A stretch of DNA of 41,621 nucleotides from an uncultured Eubacteriales bacterium (GCA_905198155.1 CAJKBQ010000024.1:1-41621); one strand, 5' to 3'; shown: positions 23,649 through 31,072, counted from the first letter of the stretch. Notes: generated from the letters alone by a model not told the origin. Translations and numbers: made by a program.

Positions 23649-25976
23649 ATGGATATTGAAAAAATCTTACAGCAGATGACGCCGGAGGACAAAATTGCGC
23701 TTTGCTCCGGCGAAAACTTCTGGGAAACAAAGAAATACGAAAAATACGGCATTCCGCCCCTCTTCATGTGCGACGGCCCTCACGGCTTGCGCAAGCAGGA
23801 GAATGCGGCGGATATGCTGGGCGTCCACGCCTCCCGCCCCGCAACCTGCTTTCCTGCCGAGGTGACAACTGCCGGAAGCTGGGATCCGGAGCTTTTGGAA
23901 CAGATCGGTGCTGCCATCGGCGAGGAAGCCAGGGAGCAGGGCGTTGGCCTTGTTCTCGGCCCCGGTGCCAATCTCAAGCGTAATCCGCTCTGCGGGCGGA
24001 ACTTTGAGTATTTCAGCGAGGACCCGTATCTTGCGGGCAAGCTGGCGGCGGGCTTCATCCGGGGTGCCGAGTCACAGGGCGTCGGCACCAGCCTGAAACA
24101 TTTCGCCGCTAACTCGCAGGAGCTATCCCGCTTCACCTCCGACAGTGTGCTGGACGAGCGCACCTTGCGGGAGCTGTACCTGACGGCTTTCGAGATCGCC
24201 GTCAAGGAGGGCAAGCCGTCCACGGTTATGTGTGCCTACCCAAAGCTGAATGGGGTACACTGTTCGGACAACAAGAGGCTGCTCACAGACATTCTCCGAA
24301 CCGGGTGGGGTTTCGACGGCATGGTCGTGACCGACTGGGGCGCGATGAACGACCGCATTGAGGGCTTCCGCGCCGGCTGTGACCTCAATATGCCCGGCGG
24401 CAGCGACTACATGGAAAAGGATGTTTTGCAGGCGGTCCGGAATGGGACGCTCCCCGAAAGCTGCATAGATGACAGCGCCCGCCGCGTGCTGAAGCTGGTG
24501 TTCCGAGCGGCAGAAGCGCTGCACGAGAATACGATTTGCGACTATGACGCCCACCACACCCTTGCCAAACGTGCGGCAGCGGAAGGCGCGGTGCTGCTGA
24601 AAAACGAGGGCGGCATTCTGCCGTTGCAGCAGGGCGCAAAAATCGCCGTCATTGGAGCCATGGCAAAGAAGCTGCGCTATCAGGGCGCAGGCTCCAGCCA
24701 CATCAACCCCACGGGGCTTTCCCAGCCGCTGGACTTCCTGCCGGATGCCATCTATGCCCCCGGCTGCGACGAGCGGGGCGATACCACGGACGCGCTGCTG
24801 GATGAGGCACGGGCGGCGGCGGAGCAGATGGAGGTCGCTGTTATTTTCGCGGGACTTCCCGACCGCTATGAGTCCGAGGGGTTTGACCGGGACGATATGA
24901 AGCTCCCTGTCGGTCACCTGCGGATGATCGAGGCAGTGGTCAGCGCCAACCCCAACACAGTGGTCGTGCTGCTGTGCGGCAGCGCCGTGGAGTGTCCGTG
25001 GGCGGAGCGGGTGAAGGGAATTCTCTATATGGGTCTGCCCGGTCAGGCAGGCGGCGAGGCCATTGCTGACCTGCTGTATGGCTGCGTCAATCCCGGCGGT
25101 AAGCTGGCGGAGAGCTGGCCGTTTACTTATGGGGATGTTCCGTCCTCCGAGATTTACGGCAAAACTGCGGATGCCTTGTATCAGGAGGGGATTTATGTTG
25201 GCTATCGCTATTACGATAAATCCGGTGTGCCCGTCCGCTGGCCATTCGGCTACGGCCTGAGCTACACGGCGTTTGCCTATTCCGATTTGACGGTGGATGG
25301 CGACACCGTCTCCGTTGCCGTAAAAAACACCGGCTCTTTCGCCGGTGCGGAGGTAGTGCAGCTCTATATTGGTGCCCCGCAGGACGGACTGCACCGCCCG
25401 CTGCGGGAGCTGGAGGGCTTCCGAAAGGTATTTTTGCAGCCGGGCGAAAGCCGGACTGTCACCTTCACTTTGACTGGCCGCAGCTTCGCCGTCTGGCAGG
25501 ACGGTTGGAAAATACCCGCCGGAACATATACCGTCTGCATCGGCAGTCTCACTGCCTCTATTCAAAAGTCCGGCGAAACCCTGCCTGTTCCGGCGTGGCA
25601 AGGCAGCAGCTGGTATGCGCATTGCAGCGGCAAGCCCAACCGGGCAGCTTGGGAAACCATGCTGGGGCATCGCTATACGCCGCCGGTGCTGAAAAAGGGC
25701 AGCTTCACCATGGACAACACCGTCATGGAAATGAAGGAGCACAGCCTCATCATGAAGATCATGTTCAAAGCAGTGGAGTCCACCATCGCCAAGGGCTTTG
25801 ACGGCAAAAAAGACTATGAAAACCCGGAATTTCGGATGTTGATGAATTCCTCCGCCGGAAGCCCCCTGCGCAGCATGATGATCTCCGGCGGTATGAAGGG
25901 CGGCGTGCTGCCCGGTATGCTGGAAATGGCCAACGGCCATTTCTTCCGGGGAATTGGGAAAATGATAAAGGGGTGA
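23649..25976 (+). CDS. GH3 beta-glucosidase
   Basis: The 775-residue protein shows the GH3 order: TIM barrel with FMCDGPHGLR near the start, ANLKRNPLCGRNFEYFSEDP, SLKHFAANSQE and the nucleophile Asp229 in VVTDWGAM. Then come the alpha/beta sandwich (AVLLKNEGGILPLQ) and a fibronectin-like domain (about 565-640). After that follow some 120 residues of a helical, Met-rich extension (from about SSWYAHCSGKPNRAAW to the end) whose role I do not know, though similar tails occur in Clostridia GH3 enzymes. It should remove terminal beta-linked glucose; other sugars are possible. No signal peptide. GAGGAG six bases before the ATG overlaps the rhamnosidase stop. Confidence 0.92.
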   Translation: MDIEKILQQMTPEDKIALCSGENFWETKKYEKYGIPPLFMCDGPHGLRKQENAADMLGVHASRPATCFPAEVTTAGSWDPELLEQIGAAIGEEAREQGVGLVLGPGANLKRNPLCGRNFEYFSEDPYLAGKLAAGFIRGAESQGVGTSLKHFAANSQELSRFTSDSVLDERTLRELYLTAFEIAVKEGKPSTVMCAYPKLNGVHCSDNKRLLTDILRTGWGFDGMVVTDWGAMNDRIEGFRAGCDLNMPGGSDYMEKDVLQAVRNGTLPESCIDDSARRVLKLVFRAAEALHENTICDYDAHHTLAKRAAAEGAVLLKNEGGILPLQQGAKIAVIGAMAKKLRYQGAGSSHINPTGLSQPLDFLPDAIYAPGCDERGDTTDALLDEARAAAEQMEVAVIFAGLPDRYESEGFDRDDMKLPVGHLRMIEAVVSANPNTVVVLLCGSAVECPWAERVKGILYMGLPGQAGGEAIADLLYGCVNPGGKLAESWPFTYGDVPSSEIYGKTADALYQEGIYVGYRYYDKSGVPVRWPFGYGLSYTAFAYSDLTVDGDTVSVAVKNTGSFAGAEVVQLYIGAPQDGLHRPLRELEGFRKVFLQPGESRTVTFTLTGRSFAVWQDGWKIPAGTYTVCIGSLTASIQKSGETLPVPAWQGSSWYAHCSGKPNRAAWETMLGHRYTPPVLKKGSFTMDNTVMEMKEHSLIMKIMFKAVESTIAKGFDGKKDYENPEFRMLMNSSAGSPLRSMMISGGMKGGVLPGMLEMANGHFFRGIGKMIKG

Positions 25977-25982
25977 GCAGGT

Positions 25983-26882
25983 GTGCCAAGTCTATATGCC
26001 CATATGATGAATTTGGTGTTCCGCTGTATGCCGAAGGATAAACCGGGGCAGCCCCACGACTATGTGGCAGAGCGAAAGCGAAACGACCGCAAACCGCCAA
26101 AACCTCCCAATGGGGTAACAGTCCGACCGGGCGAACTGGATGGCCTCTCAGCGGAGTTTATTAAATATGCTGGAAATACCAAAGAAACGATATTTTATAT
26201 CCACGGCGGCGGATTTACCGTCGGTTCTGCGCGGGAACGGCGGGCAGTCTGCCAGTATATCACAGCCAACCATGGCTATAACTGCGTGAGTTTCAACTAC
26301 CGCCTTGCCCCGGAAAATCTGTGGCCTGCCCCGCTGGAGGATTGTCTGACCGCCTATGCCGCACTCTTGAAAACCGGCGTTTCTCCGAAGGATGTCGTAT
26401 TCATGGGGGAAAGCGCAGGCGGCACGCTGGTACTATCCCTGGCGCTGTTGCTGAAGGAAAAAGGGCTTCCCCTGCCAAAGGCGCTGGTGGCTTTCTCCCC
26501 CTGTGTGACGCAGGCTGACCAGTTCCCGTCCTACACCGAAAATGCAGCTGCAGACTATATGCTCCGTACTTCTGTAATGGAGGGCAAAATCAAGGTTGTA
26601 TTCGGCAGCCGGGTCAATGATTTGGAGTATCTGCGCCAGCCGGCAATCTCGCCGCTGTACGGCGATTTCAGCGGGCTTCCGCCGGTGTTCTTTTCCGTCT
26701 CCGACACAGAGGTGCTGCTGGATGATTCCAGGGTATTGTATGAAAAGCTGAAAAAGCAGGGACACCAAACAGCACTGGATATTCGTCACGGCGCCTGCCA
26801 TGCTTTTCAGGTGTTTACTGCCATGCCGGAGGCAAGGCAGGCGCTTACTGTAGTTTTTCGCACATTGGAGGAATGGGCATGA
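25983..26882 (+). CDS. HSL-type alpha/beta hydrolase (esterase)
   Basis: The 299-residue protein belongs to the hormone-sensitive-lipase branch of alpha/beta hydrolases: the oxyanion motif YIHGGGF, the nucleophile Ser144 in GESAGG, a likely acid in VSDTEVLLDD, and His in HGACHAFQ. Such enzymes are small-ester or acetyl esterases. In this operon it could remove acyl groups from the imported glycoside, which is inference. The GTG at 25983 follows AAAGGGG by nine bases; the first in-frame ATGs are seven to eight codons later and have no site. It begins six bases after the GH3 stop and its own stop overlaps the ATG of the broken gene at 26879. Confidence 0.88.
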   Translation: MPSLYAHMMNLVFRCMPKDKPGQPHDYVAERKRNDRKPPKPPNGVTVRPGELDGLSAEFIKYAGNTKETIFYIHGGGFTVGSARERRAVCQYITANHGYNCVSFNYRLAPENLWPAPLEDCLTAYAALLKTGVSPKDVVFMGESAGGTLVLSLALLLKEKGLPLPKALVAFSPCVTQADQFPSYTENAAADYMLRTSVMEGKIKVVFGSRVNDLEYLRQPAISPLYGDFSGLPPVFFSVSDTEVLLDDSRVLYEKLKKQGHQTALDIRHGACHAFQVFTAMPEARQALTVVFRTLEEWA

Positions 26883-27290
26883 AAAAATGAATCAAAGCGG
26901 TTCTCATTGGCGCAGGGGCGTTTGCGGTGATTGCCGGGATTGCGGCAATCATCGGCGTCGGTCACGATGCAGGATTTCCCGAGCCTGCCGGTGAGGAAAA
27001 GACCGGTTACCGAGCAGAGACGCTCTGTGTGGAATATGAGGACATCGGCCTGTATGGAAAGGCGTTGATTCCGGATGGAGACGGGCCGTTTTCCACCGTC
27101 CTCTATGCCTGCGGTGCAGAAAGCGGCTATAAAGCGGATATGACCACGCTGAAAGGCCTTGCTATGAGCGGCGTTGCCTGCTACACCACGGGGACGGTTT
27201 TGAGCCTGCAGGGTACAAAGGATGTGATTGTCCCCATGGAGATGTTCCAAAACCTGACTGCCCACTACAATATCCGCCGGGATAACCGTA
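26879..27290 (+). pseudogene. Degraded second alpha/beta hydrolase gene
   Basis: An ATG overlapping the upstream stop (ATGA) opens ATG AAA AAA and then hits an in-frame TGA at 26888-26890. Beyond it the same frame continues as a signal-anchor-like IKAVLIGAGAFAVIAGIAAI and a hydrolase N-terminal part (ALIPDGDGPFSTVLYACG). At about codon 100 it jumps straight to a C-terminal hydrolase segment (VLSLQGTKDVIVPMEMFQNL), so the middle of the enzyme, including the catalytic serine region, is deleted. Homology fades after about 27285. The TGA most simply replaces a TGG Trp codon. It marks the right edge of the foreign sugar island. Confidence 0.75.
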
Positions 27291-27340
27291 GTTGCACCCC
27301 TTTAAGGGTTTCTATCAAAATTACGGTTCTTTGCCAAATG

Positions 27341-27379
27341 AAAAAAGAGCTGTTTGCGGTTGCAAACGGCTCTTTTTTT
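27341..27379 (+). terminator. Terminator at right edge of the island
   Basis: A 17-bp stem AAAAAAGAGCTGTTTGC with GCAAACGGCTCTTTTTT (one T-G pair), loop GGTT, ending in a T run. It would stop the glycoside operon. Confidence 0.9.
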
Positions 27380-27496
27380 CAAATGAAGCGGCGGAGGGAG
27401 CCGCCGTGAAGTGCGCCTGCGGCGCATGAGTGTACGGAATGTGGGGGTTATAGCGGCGGAGTTGCTGCTTCGTTTAAGCGAATGGGGGAATGAATT

Positions 27497-27856
27497 GTGG
27501 CGAATGATAAGCTTGCGGTGCAGTCGATGGAATTTGCGGTTCAGGTGATTCATCTGGTGAAACAGCTGAAAGAACAGCGGGAAAGTATTATTTCGAACCA
27601 GATCGGCAGAAGCGGGACTTCCATTGGGGCGAACATTTGCGAGGCCGGATATGCGCACAGTACGGCGGACTTTATAGCCAAACTGCAAATTGCGCGGAAA
27701 GAGGCAAACGAGACGGGCTATTGGCTGGAATTGCTCCGCAGAACGGATTATATTGATGCGGAACGGTATACGCTGCTGGAAAATAAGTGCAAATCTTTGC
27801 GGGCGATGCTGGTGGCTTCGATCAATACGGAAAAGGAAAACGCTTCCAAATCGTGA
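27497..27856 (+). CDS. Four-helix-bundle protein (23S rRNA intervening-sequence family)
   Basis: The 119-residue, all-helical protein has the family signature SNQIGRSGTSIGANICEAGYAHST around residues 33-57 and the later ARKEANETGYWLELLRRTDYI. These mark the four-helix-bundle proteins first seen inside 23S rRNA intervening sequences (PF05635). Outside rRNA, as here, they are common in variable regions, and their function is unclear; some accompany retron or reverse-transcriptase systems, but no reverse transcriptase is present here. The GTG at 27497 follows GGGGGA by about seven bases. No promoter is obvious between the island terminator and the gene. Confidence 0.88.
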   Translation: MANDKLAVQSMEFAVQVIHLVKQLKEQRESIISNQIGRSGTSIGANICEAGYAHSTADFIAKLQIARKEANETGYWLELLRRTDYIDAERYTLLENKCKSLRAMLVASINTEKENASKS

Positions 27857-28010
27857 ATGCGGTTGCTCTGTGGATCATGTGATTTTGAGGAGGTTGCGGA
27901 GGAGTTCCGGGATGTCGCGCTGGACGGGATTGAAATACGCAACCCTTTTACGCAATTTTTGCGTGTTTTCGGATTTTGAAATACGCAAAAATTACGGATA
28001 TTTCCGGAAT
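27857..28010. other. Intergenic region with degenerate repeated words
   Basis: No gene is seen. The word GAAATACGCAA occurs at about 27931 and 27978. ACGCAA-TTT-TTGCGT forms a hairpin near 27950, and TTTTTGCGT pairs with a later ACGCAAAAA. The 13-mer GGACGGGATTGAA at 27921 matches GGGCGGGATTGAA inside both 49-bp repeats. Confidence 0.5.
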
Positions 28011-28059
28011 GCATTTTGCGGGCGGGATTGAATTTTGCAAAAGGGTTGATATCCGGGGC
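28011..28059 (+). repeat. 49-bp direct repeat, left copy
   Basis: Begins GCATTTTGCGGGCGGGATTG and ends GGGTTGATATCCGGGGC. It is identical over all 49 bases to 29069-29117 and includes the TTGATA -35 element of the HNH gene promoter. The two copies enclose the HNH gene. Confidence 0.97.
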
Positions 28060-28074
28060 TGGGCAGTGTATAAT
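28046..28074 (+). promoter_or_regulatory. Promoter of HNH gene
   Basis: TTGATA (28046-28051), 17-base spacer, TATAAT (28069-28074). The -35 and part of the spacer lie in the left 49-bp repeat, so the same -35 also drives the cupin gene from the right copy. Confidence 0.85.
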
Positions 28075-28092
28075 AAATGTATATAAATAGAA

Positions 28093-28124
28093 TTCACGTT
28101 TAATCTTGCAAGGTTCAACGTGAA
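28093..28124 (+). promoter_or_regulatory. Hairpin in the 5' leader of the HNH gene
   Basis: TTCACGTT (28093-28100) pairs exactly with AACGTGAA (28117-28124). The intervening bases contain CTTGCAAG, itself palindromic. It lies in the transcribed leader, 40-70 bases before the start codon. Operator or RNA structure; no T tract. Confidence 0.6.
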
Positions 28125-28163
28125 CAAGCGAAAATAGGGGCTTATTGGCTTAGGGGAGTTTTT

Positions 28164-28988
28164 ATGCGTACCGAAGATATCGTTCTTATATTACTCTTAA
28201 TTATTGCACTTGCCGTTCTGTTTGGACTTATAATAAGTCGAATAGTTAAAAAATGTATTAGATCATACATACTCAATCATAGTACAGCAATTGCCGCCAT
28301 TATAGAGTTTAACAAGACCTATCGAGCAAATTTTATTGCGGTCGAACGGAAGTTTCGGTATACGAAATTTTGCAAGTCAAAATTGGAGTATAACAGAACA
28401 AACTTTGACCAGTTGCTTCGGTGCTTTTTCTCAGAGGACGAGGATTTTTTTCGGAAAACCATAAAGGAAGTAGAGCATAATCAAAAAGCTTACGCCTTAT
28501 ATACGGAAAAATGCAAAGCGATTTTTGCGAATCGATCGACAGAATGGTACGGCCACTTTGATTGGTTTGAAGAAGAACGGTCGCTATTTCGGCAGAACGA
28601 ATTGAAACCCACCGTGGATTTGGACATTACGATTTACAGCAAGTATACCAGCCCGAAGGGGCAGAATTCATATTGCAACTACCGGGTCTATAATTTGGAT
28701 GACTTGAAAAGAGCTATTCATGAGACTGAGCAGCAAACCGAATATCAGAAAAGCAAAGAATACCAAAGAATGAAGATGACGGATTCGCTTCGTTATGACG
28801 TGATGAAAAGAGACGGATTTAGGTGCGTTTTGTGCGGCGCGTCCGCAAAGAACGGCGCGGTGCTGCACGTGGATCATATTTTTCCGGTGTCGAAAGGCGG
28901 ACGGACGGAACTGTCGAATTTAAGAACGCTGTGCGATCAGTGCAATCTTGGAAAACGCGACAAGTATGACGATAACGGGATAAACTAA
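28164..28988 (+). CDS. Membrane-anchored HNH endonuclease
   Basis: The 274-residue protein starts with one strong transmembrane helix (about residues 7-27, IVLILLLIIALAVLFGLIIS) and then a helical, charged middle part of unknown type. It ends in an HNH nuclease: CVLC (221-224), HVDH (235-238), Asn252 in SNLRTLCDQC, and the second Cys pair 257/260. The Cys pairs bind structural zinc; the His/Asn residues coordinate the catalytic metal. A short N terminus places the nuclease most likely in the cytoplasm, tethered to the membrane. The gene is A/T rich compared with all neighbours, has its own promoter, and sits between two identical 49-bp repeats. AGGGGAG precedes the ATG by five bases. Role unknown: defence against incoming DNA is possible but unproven. 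Confidence 0.85.
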   Translation: MRTEDIVLILLLIIALAVLFGLIISRIVKKCIRSYILNHSTAIAAIIEFNKTYRANFIAVERKFRYTKFCKSKLEYNRTNFDQLLRCFFSEDEDFFRKTIKEVEHNQKAYALYTEKCKAIFANRSTEWYGHFDWFEEERSLFRQNELKPTVDLDITIYSKYTSPKGQNSYCNYRVYNLDDLKRAIHETEQQTEYQKSKEYQRMKMTDSLRYDVMKRDGFRCVLCGASAKNGAVLHVDHIFPVSKGGRTELSNLRTLCDQCNLGKRDKYDDNGIN

Positions 28989-29068
28989 TAAAAATTGAAA
29001 ATGCGATGAGCGTTACATCAGAAAATGTCCCGTTAAAGAAGTTCCAGATATTTGACGGCTTTTTGTGC

Positions 29069-29117
29069 GCATTTTGCGGGCGGGATTGAATTTTGCAAAA
29101 GGGTTGATATCCGGGGC
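29069..29117 (+). repeat. 49-bp direct repeat, right copy
   Basis: Exact copy of 28011-28059. It provides the -35 element for the cupin-GH32 operon. This is probably the original promoter context, with the left copy created when the HNH cassette arrived. Confidence 0.97.
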
Positions 29118-29132
29118 GGAAAGGCGTATAAT
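29104..29132 (+). promoter_or_regulatory. Promoter of cupin-GH32 operon
   Basis: TTGATA (29104-29109), 17-base spacer, TATAAT (29127-29132). Confidence 0.85.
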
Positions 29133-29163
29133 AGAATCATAAATCCGAAAGGGGCGCGAAAAA

Positions 29164-29487
29164 ATGTACAAGAATATTGAAAAAGAAAAGAAACTGCACC
29201 TGGCCGATTTGGTGGAGTACCAGGCCGGGCAGGTCATCAGCAAGACGCTGGTGCAAAACGACGCGGTCAGCATGACGGTTTTTTCGTTCGACAAGGGCGA
29301 GGAGATCTCTTCGCACGCGGCCGGCGGCGACGCGATGGTGACGGTGCTGGACGGAAAGGGAAAATTTACTGTGGGCGGGGTGGAATATATCCTGGAAAAA
29401 GGCGAGACGCTGATTATGCCGAAGGGGATTCCGCACGCGGTGTTCGGGCTGGAACAGTTCAAAATGCAGCTGATTGTGTCGTTCTGA
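29164..29487 (+). CDS. Small cupin domain protein
   Basis: The 107-residue protein is a single cupin barrel: FDKGEEISSHAAGGDAMVTVL for the first motif region and KGETLIMPKGIPHAVFGLE for the second. The metal-binding positions are partly kept (His51 and His94 region), with AAGGD replacing the usual second His, so metal binding is uncertain. Such proteins bind small sugars or act as isomerases or sensors. The ATG has GAAAGGGG nine bases upstream. It begins the transcript that continues into the GH32 gene after 22 bases. Confidence 0.82.
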   Translation: MYKNIEKEKKLHLADLVEYQAGQVISKTLVQNDAVSMTVFSFDKGEEISSHAAGGDAMVTVLDGKGKFTVGGVEYILEKGETLIMPKGIPHAVFGLEQFKMQLIVSF

Positions 29488-29509
29488 GCAATCGATGGGA
29501 GCGGGAAAT

Positions 29510-30943
29510 ATGAAATCAAATATTTGGCGCGGGTCGGCGACGGACGGGGTGTATGTGCCGGTATACCGCGGTGCGTTGACAACGGAATTGACCGTTCGGT
29601 ACGGCGAAACGGAGTACAGGATGCAGGCGGCGATGGAGGATGGCGAAGCGCCGCTGTATTACGCATATTTGCCGGGGCGCGGCGAAGTGACGCTGGCGGG
29701 CGCGACGGCGCCGTACTGCGCGGCGATTCGCACCGAACCGGCGGATATCCCGGACGAGCCGGAACGACCGGAATGCCATGTGACGGCGCCGGCCGGGTGG
29801 ATCAATGACCCCAACGGGCTGCATTTTGCGGACGGGGTGTACCACGCGTATTACCAGCACAACCCGCTGTCCGTGCGGTGGGGCAACATGACGTGGGGGC
29901 ACGCGGTGAGCACGGATTTGCTGCACTGGACGACGATGCGGCCGGTGATGTACCCGGACGAGACGGGGACGATGTATTCCGGCAGCGCCGTGGTGACGCC
30001 GGACGGGGAACGCGTATTCTTTTATACGGCGGCGGGCGGAGAATCGCCGTGGAGCGCCGGGCGGGCGTACACGCAGCGCTGTGCCGTCAGCCGCGACGGC
30101 GGCCGTACGCTGGAAAAACAGGGGCTGGCGGTGGACACCATCGCGGAAAAGAACCGCGACCCCAAAGTGTTTTACCACGCGGAAAGCGGCGCATACATCA
30201 TGGTGCTGTGGGTGGAGGATGCGGATTTCGCGATTCTGCGCAGCACGGATTTGAAAAATTGGACGGAGACGCAGCGGCTGACGCTGGACGGCGGGTACGA
30301 ATGCCCCGATTTGTTCCGGCTGGTTGAGGCGGACGGCACGGCGCACTGGATTTTCTGGACGGCGAACGGGACGTGGTACGACGGGACGTTCGACGGGTGC
30401 CGGTTTGAATGGGACGGGAAAATCCACCGCGCTTACGCGGTGCGCGAGTCGTATGCGGCGCAGACGTTCAGCGGGACGGACCGCGTGATTTCGACGATGT
30501 GGATTCGGTTCCCGAACAACGGCCGCTGCTTCACGGGCGCGCTGGGGCTGCCGCGGACGCTCGGATTGACGCGGCGCGGCGGAGAACTGATGATTGCGCA
30601 GCGGCCGGTGCGCGAATGGGACGACGCGCGGGCGGCGTTCGCGTCGGGCTGCGGGACGCACACGATGCCGGACGGCGCGTGGGAACTGTCGCTGCGGCGG
30701 ACGGGCGGCGCGATTGGCGTTCGGCTGGGGACGTGGGCGCTCCGCTGGGACGGCGAAACGCTGGTCGTTGGGGATCAGACGTTCGCGGTGCCGGGCGAGA
30801 CGCTGCGGTTGATCGGCGACGGGTTCATCGGCGAGCTGTTCGCGGACGACGGCGTGTGGTACGCGCCGGTGGATTTGTCCGGCTGCGGCCGGGTGGCGAC
30901 GGTTGCGGGCGCGGCGGAATGCGAATGGTACACGGTGCGGTGA
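29510..30943 (+). CDS. GH32 beta-fructosidase (levanase/invertase family)
   Basis: The 477-residue protein has the five-bladed propeller motifs of GH32: WINDPNG with the nucleophile Asp100, NRDPKVF (Asp217, transition-state stabiliser) and YECPDLF with the acid/base Glu264, then a C-terminal beta sandwich. It releases fructose from sucrose, fructo-oligosaccharides, inulin or levan; which one cannot be told. A 90-residue beta-rich segment precedes the WINDPNG motif, longer than in most invertases. No signal peptide, so it acts inside the cell. The ATG at 29510 has GGGAG eight bases upstream; an in-frame ATG further up overlaps the cupin gene end and has no site. Confidence 0.9.
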   Translation: MKSNIWRGSATDGVYVPVYRGALTTELTVRYGETEYRMQAAMEDGEAPLYYAYLPGRGEVTLAGATAPYCAAIRTEPADIPDEPERPECHVTAPAGWINDPNGLHFADGVYHAYYQHNPLSVRWGNMTWGHAVSTDLLHWTTMRPVMYPDETGTMYSGSAVVTPDGERVFFYTAAGGESPWSAGRAYTQRCAVSRDGGRTLEKQGLAVDTIAEKNRDPKVFYHAESGAYIMVLWVEDADFAILRSTDLKNWTETQRLTLDGGYECPDLFRLVEADGTAHWIFWTANGTWYDGTFDGCRFEWDGKIHRAYAVRESYAAQTFSGTDRVISTMWIRFPNNGRCFTGALGLPRTLGLTRRGGELMIAQRPVREWDDARAAFASGCGTHTMPDGAWELSLRRTGGAIGVRLGTWALRWDGETLVVGDQTFAVPGETLRLIGDGFIGELFADDGVWYAPVDLSGCGRVATVAGAAECEWYTVR

Positions 30944-30960
30944 GGACTGCATGAGATGAT

Positions 30961-30999
30961 CGGCACGGAGGTGGTTCCGTGCCGGTTGTTGCTTTTTTT
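30961..30999 (+). terminator. Terminator of cupin-GH32 operon
   Basis: Perfect 9-bp stem CGGCACGGA/TCCGTGCCG followed, after a few bases, by GCTTTTTTT. Confidence 0.75.
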
Positions 31000-31016
31000 G
31001 GAATTGCTTGACCCGA

Positions 31017-31063
31017 AAACAAAACAGCCGGCACGAACCATCCATTCGCGTCGGCTGTTGTTT
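31017..31063 (-). terminator. Terminator of suf operon
   Basis: On the minus strand AACAGCCG pairs with CGGCTGTT and is followed by TTGTTTTCGG, just past the sufB stop. Confidence 0.75.
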
Positions 31064-31072
31064 ATGAAAAAA

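Noticed and set aside
26879..26893. TGA read as Trp (recoded or selenocysteine codon) in the hydrolase after the esterase
   Set aside because: Many genes in the window end in TGA with normal products, and the same gene has a separate internal deletion and no obvious SECIS-like element, so a nonsense mutation is simpler.
27497..27856. Four-helix-bundle gene as part of a retron or diversity-generating element
   Set aside because: No reverse transcriptase, template repeat or structured ncRNA is visible around it.
27921..29117. GGGATTGAA-containing repeats resembling CRISPR repeat ends
   Set aside because: Only three related words with irregular spacing, no regular spacers and no cas genes. The two long copies are simple 49-bp direct repeats around one gene.
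28164..29487. HNH gene plus cupin as a restriction system
   Set aside because: No methyltransferase or specificity gene is nearby, and the cupin clearly belongs with GH32 on its own promoter.
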